Shown here piece after piece: positions 46,797 to 59,400 of a stretch of DNA of 64,000 bases. The notes below the pieces were generated by a model, which made no database searches, was not told the origin of the DNA, and saw only the letters and a list, made by a program, of their open reading frames with translations. The DNA is taken from positions 979,323 to 1,043,322 of the forward strand of contig NW_006768784.1 in NCBI RefSeq assembly GCF_000204055.1, in the 5' to 3' direction. The stretch comes from Melampsora larici-populina 98AG31 (taxonomy: Eukaryota; Basidiomycota; Pucciniomycetes; Pucciniales; Melampsoraceae). Each line of letters begins with the position of its first letter. The first letter of the stretch is position 1. The position numbers were made by a program, and so were the translations under genes.

Positions 46797-47319
46797 GAGC
46801 ATCTCCAATGTGGCTGAATCCGAATAGATGTACAGCTCAGTATTTCCCTCGGCTGGACAGCTGTAATTTTTTTCAGGTGACAGCGCCCTGCAACGCACAA
46901 CTGAACTTCTTTCCCAATTCCTCATAGGGTTCATTTGAGGTTGAACCCCCGTCACCATATGTCTTCATCTACGTAATTGGTCGATCGCACCTATCGCGTT
47001 CCACACAATACATGTGATCGATTGCGCTCACCTCACGTAAAGAAAGAGAAAGGTAGTCCACGGATGTATGAATTTCTTTATTTTTGGCCCAATAGTCGTT
47101 GGGATACTGGGATTCAGATTATTCGGCCAGGTCAGCAAATTTGCTGACCTGAGCCTGGGAACGTGTCATTTCCGAAAAAACGAGTTCACACGGGAGGTTC
47201 CATGTGGGAACACGACCTCGGCGTTGGATGAGGTTTGTCTGAATAACTCCAATACAGGTTACGTTTCTGACAGAAACGTAACATTTAGTCATTCAGATTC
47301 GGGAGCATTGGAGATGCTC
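46797..47319. mobile_element. PIF/Harbinger-type MITE, 523 bp
   Basis: The terminal inverted repeat GAGCATCTCCAATG is followed by an imperfect extension through GAATC(C/T)GAAT. TAA is duplicated outside both ends (46794-46796, 47320-47322). Short internal palindromes are present (for example TTTCTGACAGAAA near 47265). It has no coding capacity. It lies 43 bp right of the 9.9-kb element's target duplication. Confidence 0.82.
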
Positions 47320-47350
47320 TAAGAGAGTAGTGTGGTCATCGAGGTATGAT

Positions 47351-47491
47351 CTAACTTGACAAAGTCCCTCGATGCCTCGACAGCTGTCATAGAGCGTGTT
47401 GAATGCGCATGACTCGGCATGACGGAGAGATGCGTATTCGACTGAATCGAATGATGGCTGGCGGGGCTTCAGAGCGACTTTGTTAAGTTAG
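47351..47491. mobile_element. 141-bp MITE related to the 9.9-kb element
   Basis: The ends CTAACTTGACAAAGTC and inverted CTAACTTAACAAAGTC differ at one position and resemble the terminus of the 36819-46744 element. The 8-bp target duplication GGTATGAT is present on both sides (47343-47350, 47492-47499). It is non-coding. Confidence 0.82.
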
Positions 47492-47852
47492 GGTATGATG
47501 GAATTTGGAAAGTGATCAATTGTTTGTCTTCAGATACACTGTCAAAATCGTAACTTCAGTTTACCGAGGACGAGGAGTCTTAAATTTTGTGCGCACCATA
47601 ATCCATTGAATTTGAAATCAATTTTTTTCTCACCTTGTTCAAACAGGTGTGTTCAAAACTCTGGTCACAGGATCAAACTTATCCAAAGCTTGCGAGAAGC
47701 AGCGTGGGACTAGGATAGATTTAGCAAAAGATTAAGATCACTAAACTGACAGGCGATAATTCAGGAAATTCCCGGTGTAGGATGCTGCAGAGATGCTGGA
47801 TGATGTCTGACTTGTCTGACTTCAACGTGCGAAAATGTAGTACTTACTTAAA

Positions 47853-49611
47853 TTCAGTTTGTCGAGGACGAGGTTGGTCGATTCAAATCTTGGAGTACGC
47901 GCGCACCACCATCCACAATCCATTGAATGTGAAATCAATTTCCTTTCTCACCTTCTTCTTACATAACTCTGGAGTGGTCACAAAAGATATAAGAAACACC
48001 ATCCTTGTACCACCTGGAAGCTGGCACCCACTCGCTATCCACATCCTATATACTCCTGGACCGGTTCCTCTCTTCAAATCCCGCAAATATATATATATTG
48101 AACCACTTCTCATCTCAAGATATGAAGAACATCTTGTCCCTTCTGTTTTTTCTTCAAATCTTCCTCATCTTTGGTCATGCCAACACCTATGATAGATTGT
48201 CGGCGCGATCGTCCGCATCTGACCAGGTTTCCTCTACATTTGTAAAACGGAAGACGAAGAAACATAAGAGCCAAGCATCCAATGATCCTACGACCGACCA
48301 ACCGTCAACAGGCGAACAACCGATGACATGCTCGATTTCCAGATATGTTAGAGAAACAGGACTCGCGAGCGACTGTGTTTGGTCAGTCAACGCTCTGAAG
48401 CTGATTAGCCTTCGTGATCTTGATCCCAAAGTGATTGCTTCTGAGACCTCTTCTTACTAATTAACATTCTTTATCAAACGATTTTGAACAGTGCAATCGC
48501 TTTTCTGTATGATCCGAGTTTCCCAGCATGTACCATTTGCCGTACTTGTGTGGTGAGTTTAATCATAACTTCATTTGAAACAACCTGACTTGCTCAACCG
48601 GACTCTAACAATGTCTCCCTATCAGGTCCAGCCACTTGATAGCAAGGAAGTCCCACTGGGAGGTCGTAAGGAGTGCGTGAGATTGTATCCAACTGATTTG
48701 ATGATTCAGAGATTCTTAACATTTCCACAAAAAATATTTCTGCCTTACAGCAAGCAAGGTCAACCTATGCCACCTTCCATCGAGCTAGCCCGAATGAATT
48801 CAGCCTATGACTCGATGTTCAAGGCCCAAGTATATACTGATGCCCCCATTTGTGACCCCTATACGACACCGCCTGGCTTGGTAAGTTGTGATTCTATGCT
48901 TGAGTTGATGATAATCTACACTCAATTGACTATCCAACGATATCTCTTACATATCTCCTTGACCCAACTTATGATCCACAATCTGGTGATATAATATACC
49001 CAACCTTTCTTCTTGGTATACAAGCAGGACAGGGGGACGTGGCTATGGCATGCAATGCCAGTCTGGCCGCGCAAGCTTACAGAGAAGCAATGTAATTCCT
49101 CAAATCCTACTGGCACCATATGTTTTTTGTAATGCTTTGTTGTTTATCTTTTGCATAAAATTGAGATATCACGGAATCATGTCCAAAGGTTCCCAGCAGT
49201 CAAATGTTCCTTTCAATCCTCTTGCACGGCTTGTTTTATTGAATTTCTCTTCTTGATAGTTATGATGCGTGTGCTATAAAGTTGGAATATATATATGTGT
49301 TGTCATTGAGTCTGAGAGAACGATTCCAAGCCTGATGGCATGCCAAACACTGGCAATTTAGGCCTTGAAATATATCATTTCTTTACGATTTTTCACAACT
49401 GACCGGCCATATTCTGAGCATATTTCTAGAATCATTTCTTTTGAATCAGTAACGAGCCAATCAATCAAATACCCGGGATCGTAGTGGTGAACAGAGTTCT
49501 TTAAAAGGTAAAATATTATGGTTGTTGTTTACATAGTTTGAGTCTGACACGCAACTTTATAGTCACTTCCGACTTTCAGGTAGCCTTCTTTAATCCATTG
49601 ATACAAATATG
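47853..49611 (+). repeat. Segmental duplication copy B (partner 28662-30364)
   Basis: It is in direct orientation and aligns over the promoter region, all exons and introns, and the 3' flank of the secreted-protein gene. A diverged piece further left (47690-47725, GAAGCAGCGTGGGACT) resembles the interior of the hairpin MITE found in copy A. Confidence 0.85.
48122..49095 (+). pseudogene. Small secreted cysteine-containing protein, copy B, probably splice-defective
   Basis: Exons homologous to copy A are 48122-48381, 48492-48552, 48626-48672, 48751-48880 and 48955-49095. The signal peptide is retained (MKNILSLLFFLQIFLIF). Exon 1 carries about 42 extra codons after the signal peptide, including a basic patch KRKTKKHKSQ, absent from copy A. 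The acceptor before the last exon reads ACATAT where copy A has ACATAG. No alternative AG lies nearby, and reading on into the intron meets a stop at about 48992. The downstream coding part is otherwise open (FLLGIQAGQGDVAMACN). So the gene probably makes a protein truncated after APICDPYTTPPGL, or is dead. If a more distant acceptor is used, a variant C-terminus would result. Confidence 0.65.
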
Positions 49612-49944
49612 TAGCCTGTAGACACTTTCTCTTATTATTCAGACCATGTATGTTGAGCTTCTGCTAGTTTTTTGCGTCATTAACTTATGTCCATCTCGAG
49701 TTGTTTCTTCTCTGAAGCGCAATAAATATCACGACTCGCGAGATATGAAGATGACTTCAAAAAATCATGCATGTGATTGGTAATGTACATATTGCAGACC
49801 AAAATCCGTGGACCGAGACTACATGACGAGTCGCGTCCCCACGCGCCGCGTCGGGGCACCTTTGAATTTGTAGGACAAGTTTGAGCTTAACTTTTGGTCT
49901 TATCACAACCTCAATATCCTCCTCTCCATCAAATCTATCACATC
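49612..49944. promoter_or_regulatory. Upstream region of the DNA polymerase alpha gene
   Basis: No repeat or gene is present. A GC-rich word CACGCGCCGCGTCGGGG at about 49839 contains CGCG-type sequence like the MluI cell-cycle box (ACGCGT-like) that often precedes fungal replication genes, but the exact ACGCGT hexamer is not there. I treat it as a possible promoter only. Confidence 0.3.
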
Positions 49945-52900
49945 ATGTCATCTAGAGCCGATCGCCGTAAGGTACTGGAGGAGCTCAAGGCGGCACGGGC
50001 TGGTCAAAGACGACAATACAAAGTGCGTTGAACTTTGTCAATTCGCCTATATACGGTCAAATGAGCTTAAGAGTATACTTGGTTGAAGATCGCTCAAGAT
50101 ACAAAGATATACGACACAGTTTCCGAAGAACAATATCGCGAAATCGTTAAGGGGCGCACTGAGGAGGATGACTTCATTGGTACTTTTGAGATTCAGAATA
50201 TACTTGATGAATTGCATTGTTCACTGACATCTCGTCATCGACAGAGAACGATGGCGATTTTGGTTATGTGGATCAAGGTGTAGATGATTGGGAACAAGCT
50301 GATTCTGACAAGGATTCAGACGAACGAGATGCTGGTACGCATCTTTGATTGTGGAGCCCTTGTCATCTCTCATTGCTCATTTATGATCCTTCATCTCCCT
50401 AGGCAAACATCGCCAGTCGAAGTCAAAGTCGAAGGCGAAGGCGAATTCGAAAAAGTCTCAAGGCTCAGAATCGCGTCCAGAAGGCTCTCGGCCAGCTAAG
50501 ACTACTCTCACAAATTCAATTGCCCCTGGATCTCGTCGCACAACCACAACTACAACGTTAGAGGGCTCTTCAGGCCTTTCAGCCTATCGAAAAGTGAAGA
50601 ACCCTATGGAATCCGATGAATTTATGAATGGTCTTTTGAGTGGACTTGGGCCAGATAACTCCTCAGGAAACGCCCAATTAACCGATAATAGTGTCACAGT
50701 CTCAGAATTGAGGAAACGAAAGGGTCCAGTGACCAGTTCCATGGGTGCTGTACCCAACAAATCTCAAATTAGGCCGACAAGAGAAAGTCTTCGCAATCCT
50801 TTACCGTCCTCAAGTGATGTCGAGACGCCGATATCAATACCCTCTAGTGACAACAATGACGCTGATATCCTTAGTGAAGGCTTTGGCGGTGGTATGACTA
50901 GTGAAGCAGACGAACCAATGGAAAGGCAAAGCAAAAAGCCGCGTGTTCAAACTCTACACGAAGATCTGATTGGGTTAGGTGTTGAAGATCTGGCCTACGA
51001 CGACGATTTTGATTGTCCTATGGAACCTCTCACATCGGATGGAGACGACCTTGAGGTCGTGGCACAGCTGATCCCCACGACGGCTGTGGACGAAGATTTT
51101 CAGGCCAAGCCACTACCACATCTACATAAACCTTTACATGAACCAGCTCTCAAGACTGCGGCCAATCAGAAGCCCAGGCGTCAACTAGTGAATCATGCAG
51201 GTTCTACGGCCAGTGCGAAAGGAGCCACGGGCTCCAACAATGTTACGCCGGCGGAGACGAACCCCAAGATGACAGCCACCATCACCAAACCGAAGCTCCA
51301 GGGCCTTGATTGGAAGACGGCCATAGCCAATGTGCCTATATCAAGCAATAAAGACTGTCAACAAGACAACGCCTCGAAATCAATTACTAACTCCGTTGCT
51401 CCTGCCTCCGATTCAGCTGCTAAAACCTCAAATGAAAATCCAGATCAAGTCAACCTATCCGAAACCACCGAATTTCTTGCCAATGTTCCCCGGATGGGTA
51501 AGAATATCAAAGCTCCCAGTAAAAGGGCTCTTGCCAAAGCCGAAGCAGATCGACATCTTCCTGAACCAATGAAAGTAGATGCATTTGAGCCACGTGTATC
51601 ATCTGGTCCTGTTGCCACCCGCGAATCTGGCGTTGAAGGAAATGATGCCACCGAAAAAGGAGAAAACCTCAAGTTCTTTTGGCTGGACTATCTTGAGGTA
51701 GAAGGCGTGATTTATCTTTTTGGAAAGGTTTTGAACAAGTTGACCTCGACATATGTTACATGCTGTGTCATCGTGGAGGGTATGGAGCGCAATCTATTTG
51801 TGTTGCCTAAGGAAACCATTCGAGACGGTACGCATCCTATTTCTTTCTGACCCAACAATTCTTGACGCCATTTCTTCCTGAGAGCAGAAGACGATGTGGA
51901 GGTCAAGCCAACCGAAGATGATGTGTACGATGACATTGAAGATGTCCTTCAAAAATATGGCATTGCTGAATTCAAGGCCAAGGTGGTCAAACGGAAATAC
52001 TGTTTTGAAGAAAAAGGAATTCCTGCGGGGGAACACGAATGGCACAAAGTAGTGTATAGCTTTTCAAGTTTGTTGTTTTACTTTTTATTCATTTCATTAT
52101 TTACAGACAACTTTGTGAAGGCTTACCTTCAACTTCCAATTCTGATTTGACATTCAATCTTCTGATATACAGAGCCTGCGATTCCTTTGAATACCAAGAG
52201 TCGAACATTTGGAAAGGTTCTTGGCACCCATTCGAGCGCGTTTGAACTTTTTCTACTGAAGCGACGGATCATGGGACCTTGCTGGTTGAACTTGAAAGGG
52301 GCTCTCCCAAACAAATCTAAGACCCCGGTACGAAGCGGCTCCATTCCTTCACTGTGCGACTATTGTTCTCACTCACCAATTAATTTGTCATCGCGATTTT
52401 ATGCTCTCGTCCGGCATGTTAGGCCTCTTGGTGTCAATTGGAGGTCGTAATCAAAAATCCGAAGTCGATAAATCCCTTTTCTGATTCGGACAGTTCGGCT
52501 CCTCAAGATCTGCCACCTCTGAGGATCATAAGTTTGAGCGTCAGAGATATTATGAATCATAAAGAAAATAAGAGAGAACTCGTATGTGCAACTATACGGA
52601 CATGGCATGATGGTGGGTTTCTAGCTTGACTTTTTCGGATATCGTGATGAATACCACTCATCTCAGATACGTATCTTGCACTCCTCAGCGCAACTGGAAG
52701 ACTCGACTCCGTTGGATCAGCAACCATCTTTTACCAAGACGTTTGTTCGGCCCCTCTCCCTTTTCCCGGCGGCCTTTCGCGACGCCTGTCGCCAAACCTC
52801 ACCAGTCATTTATCCTGTTACCAATGAGCAGACACTGCTTACGGAGCTACTCGCTGATATCAGTCGTTTAGATCCTGATATTGTAGTTGGGTATGATCTT

Positions 52901-55900
52901 ACGAGTGGAGCACTTGATGTTTTATTGCATCGAATGAGGGATCTTAGAACACCACATTGGTCTAGGATTGGTCGATTTCGAAGGGACAAATTACCTCTTT
53001 TGAGATCAGGTGCAATCAATAATCAACTCACTGGTCGGTTGTTGTGCGATCTCAGTGCCGAGGGATTCAAATCGAGTGTCAGTTCTACTACCTGGTCGCT
53101 GACCGAATTATGTCAACAGCATCTCAACATTGCTCGTGAAGATATCGACCCCGATGAGATCATTGATTACTTTGACTCCACTTCTACTAAACCCACACGT
53201 CTAATCAACTTCATCAAGCACTCCGAAGCCGATACATATTTTCAAATGGCTCTTGTTCACAAAGTGCAATATTTGAGTTTGACCAAGCAGTTGACCAACT
53301 TAGCCGGTAATAGTTGGAATGCGACCTTATTTGGTGGAAGAGCGCAGCGCAATGAATACATTTTACTTCATGAATTCCATCGTCAGAAATTCATTTGTCC
53401 TGATAAATTATCTTTCAATGATCGGAAAGCAATTGAAAAAGCTCAAGCTATCAAGAGTGAGAACGATGGAGAGGATGGCAAGAAGAATGTAAAGAAAGAT
53501 AAATATAAGGGTGGTTTGGTTTTTGAACCTAAGAGAGGATTGTGGGATAAGTTCATCTTGGTGATGGATTTCAACTCTTTGTATCCAAGTATCATTCAGG
53601 AGTATAATATCGATTTTACTACCATTGACCGGACTACCCTTGACGTGAGCTAGGCTGTTCCTTCATTATCAGAGCTGGATTTTAACTCGATTGACAAGCT
53701 CGGTGTATTGATTCTTGATTGTTGGTGTATGACAGGAAGATGACCCAGACGCGATGCCAGAGCTTCCCTCCAGTAGTACCAAGCAAGGTATCTTACCTCG
53801 ACTGATTGCCACATTGGTCAATCGTCGACGGCAAGTGAAGAGTCTGATGAAGGATCGGGATACCCCACCCAATAAAATGATTCAAGTAAGTTCAGAACCC
53901 TTGATCTCGCTGTTACTTATTACCTCAAGATACTGATACTCGCGGTTGCAGTACGAAATCAAACAACTGGCATTAAAATTGACGGCCAACTCGATGTATG
54001 GTTGTTTGGGTTTCGAAGGATCTCGATTTTATGCAAGATCACTAGCTGCTTTGACAACATACAAGGGTCGTGAGATCTTGACGAACACCAGAGAATTGGC
54101 GGAAAGCAAGGATTTAGATGTAAATATATAACTCTCTCCTTTGATTGCGCCAAGACCTTCCACAAGCTAAGATTTTTGTTTACAGGTCATATATGGTGAC
54201 ACTGATTCTGTGATGATCAACACCAATGCTATCGATTTTGCAGCTGCGAAAAAGATTGGTGGAGAGTTCAAGAAGTTGGTCAATGAGCGATATCGACTTT
54301 TGGAGATCGATATCGATGCAGTGTTTGAAAGAATGTTACTTTTACAAAAGAAGAAGTATGCAGCTTTAAAGATTGACGAAGTGACCTTACAGAAAAGTGT
54401 TGAAGTGAAAGGTTTAGATATGAAACGAAGAGAATTTTGTAAACTGTCAAAAGATGCTTCACAGTTTAGTCATTTGACCATTTTCTCCCTCACCATCCAT
54501 CTTCATTCTTACTGACTTAAACTCTTATCCCTACGATACAACTAGATATATCTTACAACACGTTCTGTCAGGAGACCCAACGGAAATTGTAGTTGAAAAG
54601 ATGCACGAGTATCTTACACAACTCGGAGAAGATGTAAAAGAAGGCAGAAAAGATCTAGAAGATTTCATCATACATAAGAAATTGGGTAAAAATCCAAAAG
54701 ATTATCCAGATGCCAAATCTCAACCACACGTACAGGTGGCCCTAAGGATGGAATCTAAAGGAAGTTCTGCTGCTAAGGCTGGTGATGTGATTCCATATAT
54801 CTTTTGTTTGGGTGATGATGGTAGTTCTAGTACTAGATCTGCTCAAGCAGATAAGGCTAGACATCCTGATGACCTGAGAAGGTCGGATTCACCTTGGAAG
54901 ATAGGTATGTGATCTTATCTCAAAATCATCAGTATCTCATTAGACGTTTTACTAACGTTTTTTTTGGAAATCCCAATGTTTTGATATAGATTATGATTAC
55001 TATCTTTCATTACAAGTCTTACCACCTATTGAACGTCTATGTGAGCCTATTGAAGGTACCGATAGATCTCGACTAGCGGAATGTCTTGGACTAGACCCAT
55101 CTCGCTTCAAGACACATACATCGTCCAATGCGCTAGACAATGACAGGGAATTTCACACACTTGATTCTCAAATACCGGATTCAGAACGGTTTAAGGATTC
55201 GCAGCCCTTCAAACTTCGATGTCGATCTTGTCATGAAGAATCAGATTTCAAAGGTGCACAAGCCGACACAGTATGTCCATTCCAAAAGGTTAATGAAAAT
55301 AAAGATATATACTGATCGGATCTTTATCTTGTAGCTTGGAATGATTGGTATCTCTGGTATCATTTGCCCTAACTTGGTTTGTAAACAGCGATATAGTATA
55401 GGTTCAATGGTCGCTCAACTGGAGATTCAAATAAGAGGTTATATTAATAAATTCTATGAGGCATGGCTTGTGTGCGATGATGCATCATGTCGGAATCGGA
55501 CAAGGATGATGTCAGTATATGGAAGGAGATGTTTGAACTCGTCAATGGCGTGTAAGGGAGTGATGAGTTATGAGGTACGTTTGATTTTCGACTTTCGTTA
55601 GTTTTTACAGGATTGTCACGAAGTGGAACTCTAACAAAAACTAAATACATTTATAGTATACGGATAAGATGTTATATGATCAAATATTATATTATCAATC
55701 ACTTTTTGATCCTGATAAAGCAATAGAAAGGTTTAAAGGAACAGATAAATCTGGTAAGTTTAAAGATATCATCATACCTTTTCTATCGGATTTGAATTAA
55801 GTTGAATTTCTTTCACAGAATTGACGGCCAATATTTTGAAAGTGAATAAGAAGACGCTTTCAATTTTGAAAACTATTGTTGATAAACATTTAGAATGGAA

Positions 55901-55967
55901 TGGAAGAAGATATGTTTCAATGGGGTCTTTATTTTCTTTTATGACAAATGTAAAAGGAATGAAGTAA
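49945..55967 (+). CDS. POL1: DNA polymerase alpha catalytic subunit, about 1628 aa
   Basis: It is the B-family polymerase that works with primase to start DNA synthesis at origins and Okazaki fragments. Sixteen exons in consistent phase are 49945-50022, 50089-50179, 50245-50334, 50403-51827, 51888-52067, 52173-52327, 52423-52612, 52689-53644, 53736-53885, 53952-54119, 54186-54463, 54546-54904, 54990-55270, 55335-55574, 55657-55753 and 55819-55967 (4887 nt). The N-terminus has the pol-alpha block [19 protein letters not shown], then a long disordered linker. Core motifs: [39 protein letters not shown] (about residue 1030), [13 protein letters not shown] (about 1115) and YGDTDSVMI (about 1164). 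The C-terminal zinc modules show CRSCH, CPNLVC and [10 protein letters not shown]. Every core motif is intact. The first conserved Asp-rich metal ligands and both active-site Asp residues are present, so the enzyme should be functional. Confidence 0.96.
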
Positions 55968-56427
55968 GAGAGAAGTTTCGTTGTGTGTATGTTTACTTGG
56001 TTATCATGGATTGGGTTTTGTTTTGTTTTGAATTGTTAGTTGGTTCTAGGATCTGGAATTTGTACACTGTGACTTGATTTGAATGGTAGCTATTGAGTCT
56101 GGATTTCTTATGATGAACAGTTTCAGTGAGAATGTAGAAGATAGTCATATATATAACTAAGAAGCGTTTTCCTCTGATCCACATTCATGGGAATTTGAGC
56201 TGAGGAAATGGTCGAGTGCAAGATAACAAGATATCCGAAGTTCAGCTCGGGTCTTGTGTCAGAACTGGACCATTGATAAACTTTGGACAAGTAGGTCAAC
56301 GATCGGTTATGTTGCATCACAAGTTACATCTTTCAAGTTTCTTCAATCACAAACTCTACGTTCTACCAAGGTCTGCTCATGGAGAATCTGATACGAGATA
56401 TATCTCAAGGATGAAAGAAAACTAAAA

Positions 56428-58023
56428 ATGTCAAAGGTAGAATCGGAAGTAGAATTACCAACTGAAAGTAGTTGGATATCAATAAAGTAAAGTTCACTCA
56501 CTCGATCGAAAACTAGCTTGAGACCAATACTTGAAATTATATCGTCAGTCGAAGTTCCTCAGATTGGAGTGGATTATTCAAAGCACCTTTATCAGCTACT
56601 TCTATTCTCAATCAACACTCGGCAATCGCTTCTCAAACGGATGGTGAAGAAGAATCGAAAATCAATTGGATTGCTATCAAACGCGTTGATCTTGGTCTCA
56701 AACGCTACCCACACGATATCAAAAAAGAAGCCAAATTCTTGGCATCACTTGATCACCCTAACGTCAGTTCAAACTCCTTGAGCTGGTCATTGAAAGATAG
56801 ACAAAGCTAATATCTTGTCAATTACGACTTTATAGGTAGTACCTCTTCTGGCTACATCTAATGCATCTTCAACTTTCTCGTTATATCTTCCACTTTATCA
56901 GCTCACACTCAGCGACTTATTACAAAGCTCAAAACCAAGATTCACACCTGATAGTTTACCAGCTTTCTATTTCCTTTCAAAGCAAATCATACATCAACTT
57001 AGTTCAGGCTTATCATACTTACATCAATTAGGAATATCACATCGTGATATAACACCATCAAATGTAGTAATTGATCAAATTGGAACTCCGATTTGGATAG
57101 ATTTTGGTACAGCTTGGAGTCCATCAATTAATCAAGATACAGAAAAAGATGAATTAGAATTCGAATTAGGTACAATGCCTTATCGTGCACCTGAACTTTT
57201 GTTTGGATCTAGGCATTATGATCCTTTGAAGATTGATCTTTGGTCATTTGGAGTTTTAATTTCGGATTTCTTTTGTCCTCTTTTGGAGGAGTCTGATAAG
57301 AAAGAGAGTAGTAATGTTCGAGCTAATTGGAGAGCTGATAATACTACTACAACAGATCGGCATGAAGGATTGTTTTCATTTGATCTAAATGATGAAAAAT
57401 TTAATGAAGATCAAGATGAATCAAAAGAAGGGAATGTATTAGATTGGTATACAAAACCTGTTGTGAATCGTAAGGTTTTTGAAGAAGATTTGGATTGGAA
57501 ATTACCTGAGATTGAAGGAGATCGATTTGATGAAAATGAAAATCATTTACAGAGAAAAAGTTTGTTTGTTGGTCATCTTGGTGATATTGGATTAGTTGGT
57601 AGTATTTTCAAAGTTTTGGGTACACCGGATGCATCAACTTGGCCGGTCAGTTTCATTTCGATCATGTACTGTTCTACTTTTTAAAAAAAACATGCGATAC
57701 TGATGACCATGTATGCGTATTTGCTTGCTTTTTTATTATGATAGGAATCAGAAACATTACCGGATTTTTCTAAACTAACTTTTCATACGTATTCTCCTCA
57801 ACCTCTTGAAGACCTTTTACCATATACCAAACCGAGGAATGGTAGTCATCAGAAAGAAGAAAAGGACTCGAAATTGATTATTGATTTGATTTCAAGATTA
57901 TTGGTTTATCAATCTACTGAACGTCTTACCATAGGTCAAGTTTTGAAACACACATGGTTTGATGGTCTTGGATCGGATTATGAGGGGAAAAGTTATAAGG
58001 AATGGATGGAATTGTGGAAATGA
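56428..58023 (+). CDS. CAK1-like CDK-activating protein kinase, 453 aa
   Basis: Four exons in phase are 56428-56486, 56549-56762, 56836-57645 and 57745-58023 (1362 nt). Kinase features: the ATP-anchoring Lys in IAIKRVDLG, KKEAKFLASLDHPN, SHRDITPSNVVI (catalytic loop, with Thr where most kinases have Lys), WIDFGTAW (DFG) and GTMPYRAPELLFG (activation-segment end), then DLWSFGVLIS. No clear glycine-rich loop precedes the Lys, as in yeast Cak1. An acidic insertion of about 95 residues (FDLNDEKFNEDQDESKEG and following) lies between the C-lobe helices. The tail HTWFDGLG ends the domain. It lies 460 bp downstream of POL1 on the same strand. Csk1- or CDK20-like assignment is also possible. Confidence 0.82.
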
Positions 58024-59062
58024 ATTTTGATTTGTATGTGAGATTATTGATGAGATATGAAAAGGATTCTAGATAAGAAATGATTGGGGTAGAAATATCA
58101 AATCAAATTAATTGTATTTGTCATAATTTTCTATTACATTGCATCAGCTACACTTGGGCAGTCTTATAGATCTAGATTTAAATCTACAGTGTCTTCATCG
58201 AAATCATTCTAATTAATCTTTTTTGAGTTTTGCTCTTTAATCGTCTTTGTCTACCTGCTATTGTCTTTGTGATTAATGAATCACACCATTGGAAAATGTT
58301 TGTTAAAACATAATCTAGGGTGGAACCTTACACTTGAAGTGGCAATACTGCATTTGTGACAGTGATCGCATTGAGTGCAACCACATGATATCACACATTG
58401 ATCTAGAACACAATGTGATCGAGAAGACATTCTTGACGTAATACAATAACAGAATGAATGTTTCCCGCCCGAATCAACCTTCACAGACATTACAACAATG
58501 AAATAAGCATGAGGACACTGGTAGAGGTTTAAAGGACTCTCAAACATGAAAGTCGAAAATCTTTCTCAAGTTCTGGGCTTGCTCAGCGGAGAGTGTGAAC
58601 AAAGTGGCATCTGAACTCTTTTGTTTGTTTAGCCAAATTTAGAGAGCCTTTTCCAAATCTTGGAAGGTATCGAGGTGTTCTCTCTTTCAAGATTCGTGCT
58701 AACAAATTTGATGATGGAGCGGGACGAGCGCTCAGCGATCCCAGGAATGAGTATCGAAGAAAACACGCTGGTGCCATCTTTTGTAATTCATCAGAACAAG
58801 CGGAGAATGGTCCAAGCAGATCGGCCAAAGGTGGCCTGTTAGCTTCATGTGGCAAAGCGCCACTCCAGACACTCGCGATGACTAAATACCTTGTGGTTCA
58901 TGCTCGGCAATGTCGAAATAGCTCTCATCATATTTTATACAACGTGTTTTGGGATACATAAACGAACAAGCAAGCAGCCCAATGATAGATCTTTCTAACG
59001 AGATCTTCTTAATCAATTGCATATTTTCGGTAACTCTAGAATAGATACAACTAGCTTTCCTG
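58024..59062. other. Intergenic region with a cysteine-rich open frame
   Basis: On the minus strand at 58547-58281 an 88-codon frame contains VISCGCTQCDHCHKC preceded by SFCYC. This cysteine density is unlikely by chance and might be an exon of a zinc-binding protein, but no neighbouring exons or start could be joined. The rest shows nothing. Confidence 0.3.
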
Positions 59063-59400
59063 TGCTCATTCGTCTTCCTCTGCCCAAGGAAGGTTCCGGA
59101 AAACTCATGGTCGTCTCAAAGTTCTCAGTATCCAACATCCTGTTTTTCGGGCTCTTCATCCAGAAGGAGCACTCTACAAGAACGGCGGAGAGGCGCCTAC
59201 TTCACAAAAATTGTGATTTACAGGGAGGATCAACTGAAGGACTGCTTTGTGTATGCACCCAGTCGGGTGTCCTCATTGACCCTTGATGAAATTGTCTGAG
59301 AGAAAGGATCCGAAAATGGCTACGAGGAAGATGAAAAATCCTTGGATGGAGGCTCTCCGTGCTCTCAAGTCCATCAGTCTAGGGTGTCCAGTGGACATCT
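59063..59400 (+). pseudogene. Degraded partial copy of the gene at 62787-64000
   Basis: 59129-59290 matches 63540-63705 closely: CTCAGTATCCAACATCCTG, then TTCGGGCTCTTCATCCAGA, then AGGGAGGATCAACTGAAGG. A short later stretch also matches (GGCTACGAGGAAGATG). The copy loses the reading frame (TGA soon after the matching LTLDEI part) and lacks the rest. Confidence 0.8.
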
